Source: Lentzea pudingi (GTDB lineage Bacteria; Actinomycetota; Actinomycetes; Mycobacteriales; Pseudonocardiaceae). From it: a stretch of 64,000 nucleotides of DNA. A program made the position numbers and the translations under genes. The stretch spans positions 62,001 to 126,000 of the forward strand of contig NZ_BMNC01000020.1 in assembly GCF_014646255.1 (NCBI RefSeq). The letters are read 5' to 3'. Below, piece by piece: positions 43,436 to 52,581 of this stretch; within the stretch, counting starts at the first letter, position 1, and each line of letters opens with the position of its first letter. Under the pieces are notes generated by a model. The model had not been told where the DNA came from. It made no database searches and was given only the letters and a program-made list of their open reading frames with translations.

Positions 43436-43770
43436 CAGTTCTGGTGGTGTTCCTCGGTGCTGCGCTCGGGGCTCCAGTTCGGTACTTGCTGGACCGGTTC
43501 GTGCAGTCGCGGCACTCGGTGGACTTCCCGTTCGGGACGTTGGCGGTCAATGTCGTCGGGTGCCTGTTGATCGGGTTTGTCGTGGGGACGTCCTGGATGC
43601 CGTTGCTCGGGGTCGGGTTCTGCGGTGGGCTCACGACCTACTCGACGTTCAGCTACGAGACGGTGAAGTTGTTGGAGGCGGAGAAGTACCGCGCTGCCTT
43701 GCTGAACGTTCTGGTCAGCGTCGCTCTGGGAGTGGGAGCGGCGACTCTGGGATTGGCGCTATCACGCTGA
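43432..43770 (+). CDS. crcB: Fluoride channel CrcB/Fluc, second copy
   Basis: 112 residues, four helices: [54 protein letters not shown] overlaps the first copy's TGA (ATGA). The loop sequences differ from copy 1, in keeping with an antiparallel heterodimer. Confidence 0.9.
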   Translation: MTVLVVFLGAALGAPVRYLLDRFVQSRHSVDFPFGTLAVNVVGCLLIGFVVGTSWMPLLGVGFCGGLTTYSTFSYETVKLLEAEKYRAALLNVLVSVALGVGAATLGLALSR

Positions 43771-43833
43771 TGTCGCCCCCCGACCATGCGCTGACGGATG
43801 CGCGCACAGGTTCAGGGAGGGCGATCTGAGCCG

Positions 43834-46374
43834 CTATCCGAAGACGTTGAACTCTCTTCTGGTCCAGCGGCTGAGCAGCATGGAGACCTTCTCGGCCATG
43901 CCGTGCGGTCGATGAGAGGGACGTCGACCGGGATCGTCCAGGACGAAGAGCCCGGCGAGTTCACCGGACAGCAGGAACGAGGGAGCGTCGAACTCGAGAT
44001 AAGGCAGGTACAGCAGGCACATGAGTTCGACGTCGAGACCTTGTCGAGGCTTGAGTCGTGGAGCCCAGGCGGGGTCGTACGTGCGTCCCCAGCTCTCGCG
44101 GGTGATCCACGGCCAGACAGAAGCCTGCACGATCTGGCGAACCAGTTTCGACACGTCTCTCGAAGCGAACGACGAGGCTTCCGGAGACAACAGGATCACC
44201 GCCGGCGCCGGGACGATGTGGCCCAGGTACGTGAAGTTCTCGAACAACACGCGTGGGCCGTGCTCCTGCACGAGCTGAGCGAGTCCGCTCAGACCGTCCG
44301 AACCCAGCCACGGTCTGGTGCCCGGCCTCGGCGCCCCGGCTTCGGTGACTTCGAGGTCCGGAGTGCCGACCATGCCGCGGAAGAAGCTCGCGAACGCGCT
44401 GTGGTCCTCCTGGTGGAGCCTCGCGGACTCCTCCAGCAGGGCTCGCCGGGCGAACCTGGTGTTGGCCGGAAGGCTGTGGCGCAGGCAGACCTGCAGCGGC
44501 ACGTCCTCCAGCACCGGCTGGAAGACGGCCGAGTAGGTCACCCGGCTGTCCACCGGCACGGACATGGCCTCGTGCAGGCAGGCGCGGGCGATCCGGTCGA
44601 CGACGTCCGGTCGCGGTGTCACGTGCTGCAACGCGTTGGCGGCGAAGCTCGTGTGACCGTCCGCCAGGGCCAGCGAGAGAACCTGCTCGGCTCCATCGTC
44701 CACGTTGCGGTCGTGCAGCTGCAACGCGATGCGGGAGACGACGTCCCACGCGCCCTCGGAGATGTGCGGCCGCAGCGCGCTCCACAGCGAGGACGCGTCG
44801 GTGTGCTTGCGCACCATGTGTTCCGCGGCGAAGTACTCCATGAAGGTGCGGTGGGTGAAGCCGAACAACGGCTCGTTCCGCGTCGCGCCCACGTCCGTGA
44901 GAATCCAGGCGCGGCCGGTGCAGAACTCGGCGAACTGCTCCGCGGCGGCGGAGGCGTCGTCGGTGTCGAAGGACTTCGACACGAGGTAGTCGGCCAGGAG
45001 CCGGACGATGCGGCTGCGCGGGAGCGCTCGGCCGGAACCGGTGCTGTTGAACAGGAACCACGCCAGGTGCTGCACGGCGCCACGCAGACGGCCCTGGAAC
45101 TGCACCGGCAGGGCGATGCCGCGCATCGAGTCCCAGCGGTCGAAGAGCATCACGGCACAGCGTTCGTAGACCTGGGCGAGGTTGCGCGGCAGGTAGTGCT
45201 CGCTGGAGTACATGGCGCACAAAAGGGCCAGTAGCAACGGGTTGCGGCGCAGTTCGGCGATCTCGGCGCTTTCCGCCACGAACGACTCGGCCAGGCGTGA
45301 CCGGCGAGCCGCAGGGGTGGCGGCGTCCAAGGCGAACCAGCGGCTCACGTAGGCCGTGACCTGGTCCGTGTCGAACTCGTCGACGGTGCCCTGGGTGAAC
45401 AGCGACTCACTCAGCGGGGCCTCGGAGTAGCCGACCTTCCGGGCGGTGACGACGATCGGCGTCAGCGGGTACTGGTGGGCGAACCCCTCGATCAGCCGCA
45501 CGACCCGGCGCCGCAGCTCGGGTTCCACGAGTTCGTCCAGGCCGTCGAGGATCACGACCGCGCGGCCGTTGCGCAGCAGGTATTCCACGGCGTCGCGCGG
45601 CGGGGAGAGGTTGTACGGGTCGCAGCAGACCTGCTCGAGGTACTTCAGCAGTTCGCGGCCGCCCTGGCGGAACCACGGCGTGAAGTCGCGCAGCACCAGC
45701 AGGAACGGGACGCGGTCAGCTGAGAGAGCCAGGTCGTGCGCGAGTTTCGCGGCCAGCGTGGACTTCCCGGCGCCGGGATCGCCGAGCAGCACGGTGCGCT
45801 TGCCGGGCAGGCTCAGGTCGTCGACGGAGAGGTCCGGGTTCAGCGTCGGCCGCACGTAGAGCTCGCGGTACGGGACGGTGCGGCTGACGCCTATGTGCGG
45901 CAGGCGCATCTCCGCGTGTGCGGCGACGACCTGCGCGCGCAACTGGTCGGCGTAAGCGTGGAAGTCCGTCAGCGAAGGCGCGCGCCGTAGCAGCAGGCGG
46001 TTGTGCGTGGCGGCGCTCGCCAGGTGTGCCACGGAGACCGCGGCCGGGGTGTCGAGGTCGTCGGAGCGCAGTGGTTCCGCGTCCGAGAGGGCGGACAGGA
46101 CCGCCAGCGGATCACCGGCGGCGCCCGCGTGCCTCAGGCCCTGCACGATCTGCTCGCGCAGGTCCGCGGCCAGCGACGAGTCGAGTGACCCGCGCATCGC
46201 CCGCCACAGCACGACCTGGCGTGCCACCTCCGCGAAGTCCGGGGACTCGAGGTAGGTCAGCAGCACCGGGTCGACGTCGGGTGGCGGGGGAGGGACGAGC
46301 TGGGAGAGCTGGGTGGCGAGCTGGTTCTTGACGGACACCACGATGCGGCCGACCGCCGCGTCCACACTCGCCAC
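43834..46374 (-). CDS. NACHT-domain NTPase (bNACHT type)
   Basis: 846 residues. A helical N-terminal region (about 1-175) leads into the NTPase: Walker A LLGDPGAGKSTLAAKLAHDL, Walker B RAVVILDGLDELVEPELRRR, sensor IVVTARKVGY, and the winged-helix region with NPLLLALLCAMY. The FTHRTFMEYFAAEHMV box is typical of NACHT STAND proteins. The last about 300 residues are a helical, HEAT-like sensor with no known domain. bNACHT proteins include antiphage defence genes. GTG 46372-46374 is preferred because GGAGG lies 5 bases ahead; a TTG 12 bases earlier also fits. It begins about 20 bases after the helR-like gene. Confidence 0.85.
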   Translation of the reverse strand: MASVDAAVGRIVVSVKNQLATQLSQLVPPPPPDVDPVLLTYLESPDFAEVARQVVLWRAMRGSLDSSLAADLREQIVQGLRHAGAAGDPLAVLSALSDAEPLRSDDLDTPAAVSVAHLASAATHNRLLLRRAPSLTDFHAYADQLRAQVVAAHAEMRLPHIGVSRTVPYRELYVRPTLNPDLSVDDLSLPGKRTVLLGDPGAGKSTLAAKLAHDLALSADRVPFLLVLRDFTPWFRQGGRELLKYLEQVCCDPYNLSPPRDAVEYLLRNGRAVVILDGLDELVEPELRRRVVRLIEGFAHQYPLTPIVVTARKVGYSEAPLSESLFTQGTVDEFDTDQVTAYVSRWFALDAATPAARRSRLAESFVAESAEIAELRRNPLLLALLCAMYSSEHYLPRNLAQVYERCAVMLFDRWDSMRGIALPVQFQGRLRGAVQHLAWFLFNSTGSGRALPRSRIVRLLADYLVSKSFDTDDASAAAEQFAEFCTGRAWILTDVGATRNEPLFGFTHRTFMEYFAAEHMVRKHTDASSLWSALRPHISEGAWDVVSRIALQLHDRNVDDGAEQVLSLALADGHTSFAANALQHVTPRPDVVDRIARACLHEAMSVPVDSRVTYSAVFQPVLEDVPLQVCLRHSLPANTRFARRALLEESARLHQEDHSAFASFFRGMVGTPDLEVTEAGAPRPGTRPWLGSDGLSGLAQLVQEHGPRVLFENFTYLGHIVPAPAVILLSPEASSFASRDVSKLVRQIVQASVWPWITRESWGRTYDPAWAPRLKPRQGLDVELMCLLYLPYLEFDAPSFLLSGELAGLFVLDDPGRRPSHRPHGMAEKVSMLLSRWTRREFNVFG

Positions 46375-46393
46375 CCAGGCCTCCAAACGTTCG

Positions 46394-48661
46394 TTACGAA
46401 ACGTCCTTCAGCCGGGATAGCACATCGGGCAGCGCCGCGGTGTGCACGACGCCGAGTCGTTGCGTGGCGCGGGTCAGTGCGACGTACAGGTCCGACGCGC
46501 CGCGGGGTGACTCGGTGAGGATTCCGTCCGGGTCGACCACGACGACCGAGTCGAACTCCAGGCCCTTCGCGTCGGTCACGCCGAGCACCACGACCTGGGC
46601 CTCCTCCAGCTCGTTGCCCACCGACGAGCTCGGCACCGCGGCGGCGATCGACGACCCGACCGACGGCAGCAGCGCGGCCGGCACGATCACCGCGACCTTG
46701 CCGTCGCCCACCGCCGCGACCTCGCGTGCGATCAGCGCGGGCACCTCGGACGACAACGACGACACCGCGGCCACCCAGGGCGCCACGCCGGTCTCCCGCA
46801 CCGACGTCGGCGGCACCAGGGCGGCGTCGACGGAGGCGAGCACGTCCGCGGCGATCTCCATGATCTCGGCGGGTGTGCGGTAGTTGACCGTCAGCTCCGT
46901 GAGGCGCCAACGGTTCTGCACGTATGGCGACAGGACGGAACCCCACGAGGTCGCACCGCCGATGTCACCTGTCTGCGCGATGTCACCGACGACCGTCATG
47001 GACTTGCTCGGGCAGCGGCGCATCAACGTGCGCCACGCCATCGCCGACAGTTCCTGCGCCTCGTCCACGATGATGTGGCCGAACGTCCAGGTGCGGTCCG
47101 CCGCGGCACGTTCCGCGGCGGTCTCGTAGCGGTCGACGCCGTGGCGCTCGGCCAGGCGGTACGCGTCCACCAGGTCCGTGGCCGTCAGCATGTCCGGGTC
47201 CGCGTCGTCGTCCAGGTCGAGGATGTCGAGGACCCCCTGCGCGTACTCGACGGCCTGGCGGCGCTGGCGTTCGGCGCGGGCCTTGGCCTCCGTGTCGTCC
47301 TCGCCGAGCAGTTCGGCGGCCTCGTCCAGCAACGGCACGTCGGCCGGCGTCCAGTCGTCGTGCGAGCGCTGCAGCAGATCGCGTTCCTCGCGGGTGAACT
47401 TCGTCATCGCGCGGTTGCGGCGCTTCGGGTTCCGGTAGAGCTCCGAGAGCAGCGAGAACGGCGTCAGCACCGGCCACAGCGACGAGATCGCGGCCTGCAC
47501 CTCCTCGGACTCGCGCAGCTCACGGCGGATGTCGTCCACGTCCGCCTTGTCGAGCAGGTGCCCGCCGAGCCTCGACACCACCATCCCCGACAGCGACGAG
47601 ATGATCTCGCGAGCGAACGTGCGGCGGGCCTCGTTGTGCGGACGGCGGGTCCGGCGGGCCCTGCCCCGCGCCTCGGAGATCACGCGCCGGTCCAGGCGCA
47701 GCACGTCGTTGTCGAAGCGGACCTCGACGGACGGCGGTGCCTCCTGGCGGTCGCGCACGGCCGCGGCGATCACGTCGGCCATCTCTAGACGGCCCTTGAC
47801 GGCCGCGGCCGCCGCGGACTCGCGGCCCGTGGCGGTCAGGTTCGGGTACAGCTCGCCGACCGTGGACAGGAGCACGCCCGTCTCGCCGAGGGACGGCAGG
47901 ACCTGGCTGATGTACCGCAGGAACGTCGTGTTCGGGCCGACCACCAGGACACCGCGCTTCGCCAGCTGCCGGCGGTGTGTGTACAGCAGGTACGCGGCTC
48001 GGTGCAGTGCCACGGCGGTCTTGCCGGTGCCCGGCCCGCCCTGCACGACGACGACGCCGTTGAGCTCCGAGCGGATGATCTTGTCCTGCTCGGCCTGGAT
48101 CGTCGCGACGATGTCGCTCATCTGGCCGGTGCGCGACTCGTTCAGCGCCGCCAGCAGCGTCGCCTCGCCGGTCAGGCTGTCCTTGGCCGAGCGGTCGACC
48201 GAGTTGATGTCGAGGACCTCGTCGTCGAGGCCGATCACCTTGCGCGAGCGGGTCCGCAGGTGCCTGCGCCGCCGCACGCCGTCGGGGGAGGCCGCGGTCG
48301 CGAGGTAGAACGGCCTGGCGGCGGGCGCCCGCCAGTCCATCAGCAGCGGCTCGTAATCCTTGTCCTCGTCGAACAGACCGATTCGGCCGATGTAGAAGCG
48401 GTCTTCGTTGTGGAAATCGAGCCGGCCGAACGCGAGTCCGTTCTCGACCGCGCTGTACTGGGCCAGTTGATCTGTGTACATCGCGACGGACGTGTCGCGC
48501 TCGGATCGCATCTGGTGCGTGCCGCCGGTTTGTCGCAACGATTGTGCGAGTCGTTTCGACGTCTGTTCACGGAGGTCGTCGAGCCGGCCGTACAACATGG
48601 CCACGTATTCCTGCTCCGGCTCCATTTCGGCGAGCCGGAGGTCATCGGAGGGGCTTGACAA
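46394..48661 (-). CDS. helR: HelR/HelD-like RNA polymerase recycling helicase
   Basis: 755 residues, UvrD/Rep-like superfamily 1. Long N-terminal coiled coil (about 1-75), then RFYIGRIGLFDEDKDYEPLLMDWRAP cut here as GRIGLFDEDKDYEPLL, Walker A VVVQGGPGTGKTAVALHRAA, HIIVDEAQELSAMAWRTLM, GDIAQTGD and LYVALTRATQRL. Actinobacterial HelR frees stalled or rifamycin-bound RNA polymerase. TTG start at 48659-48661 (weak GAGG ahead). No rifamycin-associated element could be recognised upstream. The bNACHT gene follows closely. Confidence 0.88.
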   Translation of the reverse strand: MSSPSDDLRLAEMEPEQEYVAMLYGRLDDLREQTSKRLAQSLRQTGGTHQMRSERDTSVAMYTDQLAQYSAVENGLAFGRLDFHNEDRFYIGRIGLFDEDKDYEPLLMDWRAPAARPFYLATAASPDGVRRRRHLRTRSRKVIGLDDEVLDINSVDRSAKDSLTGEATLLAALNESRTGQMSDIVATIQAEQDKIIRSELNGVVVVQGGPGTGKTAVALHRAAYLLYTHRRQLAKRGVLVVGPNTTFLRYISQVLPSLGETGVLLSTVGELYPNLTATGRESAAAAAVKGRLEMADVIAAAVRDRQEAPPSVEVRFDNDVLRLDRRVISEARGRARRTRRPHNEARRTFAREIISSLSGMVVSRLGGHLLDKADVDDIRRELRESEEVQAAISSLWPVLTPFSLLSELYRNPKRRNRAMTKFTREERDLLQRSHDDWTPADVPLLDEAAELLGEDDTEAKARAERQRRQAVEYAQGVLDILDLDDDADPDMLTATDLVDAYRLAERHGVDRYETAAERAAADRTWTFGHIIVDEAQELSAMAWRTLMRRCPSKSMTVVGDIAQTGDIGGATSWGSVLSPYVQNRWRLTELTVNYRTPAEIMEIAADVLASVDAALVPPTSVRETGVAPWVAAVSSLSSEVPALIAREVAAVGDGKVAVIVPAALLPSVGSSIAAAVPSSSVGNELEEAQVVVLGVTDAKGLEFDSVVVVDPDGILTESPRGASDLYVALTRATQRLGVVHTAALPDVLSRLKDVS

Positions 48662-48763
48662 CTTGCCTCATTTCTCGATATCGTGCGGCGTCGGCTATTG
48701 TTTTCGATTCTCAGCCGGATCGCACTGTCCTGCCCGCGCCTGGTTCGCGTGAGCGCAGACTGT

Positions 48764-49192
48764 CTAATCTACACGCTTATCCGCGTGATGCAGGTAGGCC
48801 TTGCGCAGCAGTGTGGCCAACGTATCGCGCTCGTGCGGCGTCAACGGTGCCAGCAGCTCTTCCTCATGAGCTCGAGCCGTCTCCAGGCGTTCGCGGAGCG
48901 CCAGCCTGCCCCCGTCGGTGATCGAGACGGTGAACCGGCGCCGGTCCCTCTCGTCGCGCCTGCGCTGGGCGAACCCGAACCCCTCCAGGTCGTCGAGCAC
49001 CGACACGAGGTCGCTCGGGTCCATCCGCACCCGGTCGCTGATCCGCTTCTGCGCCACGGCCTCCTGCTCGGACAGGTACGCGAGCACCGTCAGGTGGGGC
49101 CCGCGCAGACCCGCGCGCCCGATCCGGCGAGCTTCACGCACCAGCCCGAGCATCAGGTAGCTGGGCAGGCGCAGAAGCTGATCGATGCTCAT
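48764..49192 (-). CDS. MarR family transcriptional regulator
   Basis: 142 residues: LTVLAYLSEQEAVAQKRISD, RMDPSDLVSVLDDLEGFGF (recognition helix) and the wing RRDERDRRRFTVSITDGG. Same strand as helR, 102 bp upstream of it. It may regulate itself and the helicase-NACHT pair. Confidence 0.9.
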   Translation of the reverse strand: MSIDQLLRLPSYLMLGLVREARRIGRAGLRGPHLTVLAYLSEQEAVAQKRISDRVRMDPSDLVSVLDDLEGFGFAQRRRDERDRRRFTVSITDGGRLALRERLETARAHEEELLAPLTPHERDTLATLLRKAYLHHADKRVD

Positions 49193-49327
49193 GTCCTCAG
49201 TCTAGAAAAGATCTGTCCCCCGATAGTGGATTGCGCTGCGTGACGAACCGCCTCGGACGAGGGCCGTCAGGGTGAGCGATGGGGTGACGTTTCTCCGCAC
49301 ACCACCAGCGAGCGGCAAGGTGGGGGT

Positions 49328-49930
49328 ATGACGCGTGCGGAGATCGTCCGGCTCGCCCGCTGCGTGGTGCGCCGGCCCCGGTGGCAACTCGTCGTCGCGG
49401 TGCTGCTGTCCGCGTGGACACTCGCCTGGGTGCTCGGCCAGCTCGCCGCGGAGCCCCCGAGCCCGCTCGGTCTGCTGGCCTGGACCGGCATTCCCCTCGA
49501 TTCGGCATCCCTATGGGCCCGGGAGCGCGTCGACGTCCTCGCCTGGCTCGCCACGCTCGGCGGACTGAGCTGGGCGGCCACCACCGAGCAGGGGCAACTG
49601 CCGGCTCTGGCCGGGTGGTTCGCGGTGCTGGTCGCCGGTGAGGCCGCCGGGTACGAGCACGCCGTTCAACGGGCGCTGCTCAGCATGGTCGTGTTCCTGC
49701 TGGTCCTCGCCGCCGTCTCGATCACCGGACGGCGCGCGTTCGTCGTCGACCGGGTGGCCGTCATGCCGCAGGACGTCGTGCGGGCGGGCATCACCGCCGC
49801 CGTGCTGACGGCCGTGGTCCCGCTCATCGCGCCCGGCCTGGCCCTCACGCGCCTCGTCAGGCCCTACGTGACGAAACCGCCGCGCCAGTTGAGGCGGGTT
49901 GAGGCCCCGTTGCTGCGGGAAACCGGATGA
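49328..49930 (+). CDS. Hypothetical membrane protein
   Basis: 200 residues with about four or five hydrophobic segments (WQLVVAVLLSAWTLAWVLG, ALAGWFAVLVAGEAA, ALLSMVVFLLVLAAVS, AGITAAVLTAVVPLIAPG) and a basic C-terminus. No family recognised. The next gene starts 1 base after its stop. Confidence 0.65.
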   Translation: MTRAEIVRLARCVVRRPRWQLVVAVLLSAWTLAWVLGQLAAEPPSPLGLLAWTGIPLDSASLWARERVDVLAWLATLGGLSWAATTEQGQLPALAGWFAVLVAGEAAGYEHAVQRALLSMVVFLLVLAAVSITGRRAFVVDRVAVMPQDVVRAGITAAVLTAVVPLIAPGLALTRLVRPYVTKPPRQLRRVEAPLLRETG

Positions 49931-49931
49931 G

Positions 49932-50150
49932 GTGAGCGACTACCTGCCACCACCCGCGCCTCCGCGCAGTGCGCTGACCCTGCGGTTGTGGCTGGCCGGA
50001 TTCGGGCTCGTCTTCAACTCGGTGGCGGGGTGGCTGGCACTGCGAGCCGACCTCGTCTGGCTGGGAATCGTGCTTTTGCTACTCGCCGTCGTCTGCCTTG
50101 TCGACTTCGGCTGGGTCGTTCACCGCAAACGTCGCGGAGATCCAGGCTGA
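49932..50150 (+). CDS. DUF6343 family small membrane protein
   Basis: 72 residues, GTG start directly after the preceding stop. RSALTLRLWLAGFGLVFN followed by two hydrophobic helices and a basic tail (VVHRKRRGDPG) is the DUF6343 pattern, a small actinobacterial membrane protein of unknown function. Confidence 0.75.
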   Translation: MSDYLPPPAPPRSALTLRLWLAGFGLVFNSVAGWLALRADLVWLGIVLLLLAVVCLVDFGWVVHRKRRGDPG

Positions 50151-50188
50151 AACCTGTCGGGAACCTGTGCTTGGGCTGAAGCGCACTC

Positions 50189-50860
50189 ATGGATAAAGAT
50201 GTCGGCGTGCATGAAGATCCGGCCAAAGGCAGGTTAGCCAGGGTGATGCGCCGGCAGCCTGTGCAACAGCGCGGCGCGGCAACTGTTTCCGCGATCCTCG
50301 ACGCTTGCGCGAGCCTGCTGAACGAATACGACTACGACGACATCACCACGGCTCGCATCGTCGATGTGGCCGGAGTGCCCATTGGTTCCTTCTATCAGTA
50401 CTTCCCCGACAAAAGATCCGTTGTGCACGCTCTGGCACTTCGAGGTATGGAGACCTATCTCCGCGAGGTCGAGGAGCTGTTCGCCGCCGACCTGATCGCG
50501 GACACGTGGCGCGAGGCCATGACGCAGGTCGTCGCGGTGTACATGCGGATGCTCGTCGAGGTGCCCGGCTTCGGGCGGGTGCGGTTCAGCGACATGCTGG
50601 ACAGCCACCGCCTCGACTCGAGCGTCGACCAGTACGAGCTGATGGCCGAACGGCTGGCGGAGATGTTCGTCAACCGGTTCGGCGCCCACGGCGACGTCCC
50701 GGTGGTGCTGACGTTCCGGATCGCCGTGCAGACCGCGGACGCGCTGTTCAAGCTCGCCGAACGGGTCGACGAGAACGACCGCGCGCACGTGGTCGGCACG
50801 GCGAACGAGCTGCTCACCGGCATGCTCGGGGCTGTGCTGGACCGGCCTCAGAGCCCGTAG
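50189..50860 (+). CDS. TetR/AcrR family transcriptional regulator
   Basis: 223 residues with an about 25-residue basic extension before the helix-turn-helix: ILDACASLLNEYDYDDITTA, VAGVPIGSFYQYFPDKRSVV. Overlaps the convergent disulfide reductase gene by 13 bases. Target unknown; no clear palindrome upstream. Confidence 0.9.
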   Translation: MDKDVGVHEDPAKGRLARVMRRQPVQQRGAATVSAILDACASLLNEYDYDDITTARIVDVAGVPIGSFYQYFPDKRSVVHALALRGMETYLREVEELFAADLIADTWREAMTQVVAVYMRMLVEVPGFGRVRFSDMLDSHRLDSSVDQYELMAERLAEMFVNRFGAHGDVPVVLTFRIAVQTADALFKLAERVDENDRAHVVGTANELLTGMLGAVLDRPQSP

Positions 50861-52188
50861 GACTCCAGCAACCGCAGCCAGACCTCGCTGATCGTCGGGT
50901 ACGAGGGCACCGCGTGCCACAACCGGTCCACGGTGACCTCGCCGACGATCGCGACCGTCGCCGAGTGCAGCAGCTCGGCCACGTCCTGACCGACGAACGT
51001 GACGCCGACCAGCGTCCGCGTCCGCTCGTCCACGACCATCCGCGCCTTGCCCTTGTACCCGTCGGCGTGCAGCGACGACCCGGCGACCGCGATGTCCAGA
51101 TCGACGACCTTGACGTCCCGGCCAGCGGCCCGCGCCTCGGCGGCGGTGTGCCCGACGAACGCCACCTCGGGGTCGGTGAACACGACCTGCGGCACCGCCA
51201 CGTGGTCAGCCCACGCCTGCCCGGCCGACCACTGCTTCGGCTCGAACCCGCGGGAACGCTCCAGGATCGCCGTGCCGACCGCCCGGCCCTGGTACTTGCC
51301 CTGATGCGTCAGCAACGCACGACCCGTGACGTCACCGGCCGCGTACAGCCAGCGTCCGTCCACACCGGACACGAGACCGGAGTCGTCGATGGTCAGCGGC
51401 TTGCCGTCCTTGGTCGCCGGCACCCGTCCGGTCGCGACGAGGACGTGCGAACCCCGCACGACCCGGCCGTCCTGCAACGTCAGTTCGCCCGGCTTGATCG
51501 ACGAGGCGCGCCCGTTGAGCAGCACCTCGACGCCGTCCTCCCGCAGACCCTCCAGCACCAGCGGGCCGACGAACTCCTCCATCTTCGGCAGCGGCCGGTC
51601 GCCGGACACCACCAGCTTCACCTCCGACCCGAGCCGCGCCCACGCCTGCGCCATCTCGACACCGACGACGCCGCCACCGAGCACGACCAGCGAGTCCGGC
51701 ACCTCCCGCGCCGACGTGGCCTCGCGTGACGTCCACACGGGAGTGTCGTCGATGCCCTCCAGCGGCGGCATCTTCGGCACGCTGCCGGTGCACACGACGA
51801 CGGCCTGACGGGCCCGGTGGACCTCCCCGCCCACGGTGACCTCGCGCTCGCCGGTGACCTCACCGTCGCCGCGGATGACGTGGATGTTCTCCGACTCGGC
51901 CCACTTCACCTGGCCGGAGTCGTCCCAGTTCGAGGTGAATCCGGTGCGCCGCTCCAGCACCGCGGCCGCGTCGAGCGACCCGCCGACCACACCCTTGACC
52001 CGCTTCGCCGCGGCGAGCGCGTGCCCCGAGCGCAACAGCGCCTTCGAGGGCATGCACGCCCAGTACGAGCACTCGCCGCCGACGAGCTCCTTCTCGATCA
52101 TGGCGGTGGACAGGCCTCCCGCGGCCGTCCGCCAAGCCACGTTCTCACCTACGGGGCCACCACCGATGACGATGACGTCGAAATCCAT
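50848..52188 (-). CDS. Pyridine nucleotide-disulfide oxidoreductase
   Basis: 446 residues of the lipoamide dehydrogenase/mercuric reductase group. FAD site DVIVIGGGPVGENVAWRTAA, redox-active GGECSYWACMPSKALLR (C-x4-C kept), NAD site LVVLGGGVVGVEMAQAWARL, and the dimer-interface HAVPSYPTISEVW with His and Glu. The disulfide motif differs from the usual GTCLNVGC, placing it in a subgroup of unknown disulfide substrate; mycothiol disulfide is possible. ATG 52186-52188 chosen. Confidence 0.9.
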   Translation of the reverse strand: MDFDVIVIGGGPVGENVAWRTAAGGLSTAMIEKELVGGECSYWACMPSKALLRSGHALAAAKRVKGVVGGSLDAAAVLERRTGFTSNWDDSGQVKWAESENIHVIRGDGEVTGEREVTVGGEVHRARQAVVVCTGSVPKMPPLEGIDDTPVWTSREATSAREVPDSLVVLGGGVVGVEMAQAWARLGSEVKLVVSGDRPLPKMEEFVGPLVLEGLREDGVEVLLNGRASSIKPGELTLQDGRVVRGSHVLVATGRVPATKDGKPLTIDDSGLVSGVDGRWLYAAGDVTGRALLTHQGKYQGRAVGTAILERSRGFEPKQWSAGQAWADHVAVPQVVFTDPEVAFVGHTAAEARAAGRDVKVVDLDIAVAGSSLHADGYKGKARMVVDERTRTLVGVTFVGQDVAELLHSATVAIVGEVTVDRLWHAVPSYPTISEVWLRLLESYGL

Positions 52189-52209
52189 GCGGCCCACAGT
52201 AGGCCCGTT

Positions 52210-52569
52210 CTAGGTGAGCCACACGAGGCAGAAGGGGTGCCCCACCGGATCCGCGTACACCCGGAACGTGTCGTCGTTGTCCCTCCGCAGCAGCTTCGCG
52301 CCGAGTGCCAGCACCTTCGGCTCGGCCTCCTCGACGTCCTCGACCAGCACGTCGAGGTGGAACTGCTGCGAGCCGCGCGGATCGGGGAACGACGGCGGCT
52401 CGTACTCGGGAGCGAGCTGGAACGCGATCCGCGTGCCGCCGGCGACGATCACCACCCAGGTGTCGTCCTCACCGGCCAGCCGCTCGGCGCCGAGGAGTTC
52501 CTCGTAGAACGACGCGAGCTCGCGGGGGTTCGGGCAGTCGAGCACGACAGAACGAAGTTGTCCGACCAT
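52210..52569 (-). CDS. VOC/glyoxalase-like protein
   Basis: 119 residues, paired beta-alpha-beta-beta-beta modules: LRSVVLDCPNPRELASFYEE and FHLDVLVEDVEEAEPKVLA, ending VYADPVGHPFCLVWL. A metal site is partly kept (His and terminal region). GGAGGG precedes ATG 52567-52569. Probably a dioxygenase- or resistance-type VOC protein without assigned substrate. Confidence 0.85.
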   Translation of the reverse strand: MVGQLRSVVLDCPNPRELASFYEELLGAERLAGEDDTWVVIVAGGTRIAFQLAPEYEPPSFPDPRGSQQFHLDVLVEDVEEAEPKVLALGAKLLRRDNDDTFRVYADPVGHPFCLVWLT

Positions 52570-52581
52570 GCCCTCCACCCT

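Noticed and set aside
48640-48763. Rifamycin-associated element upstream of the helR-like gene
   Set aside because: GGGGCTTG occurs at the start codon but the second half does not form the expected inverted repeat.
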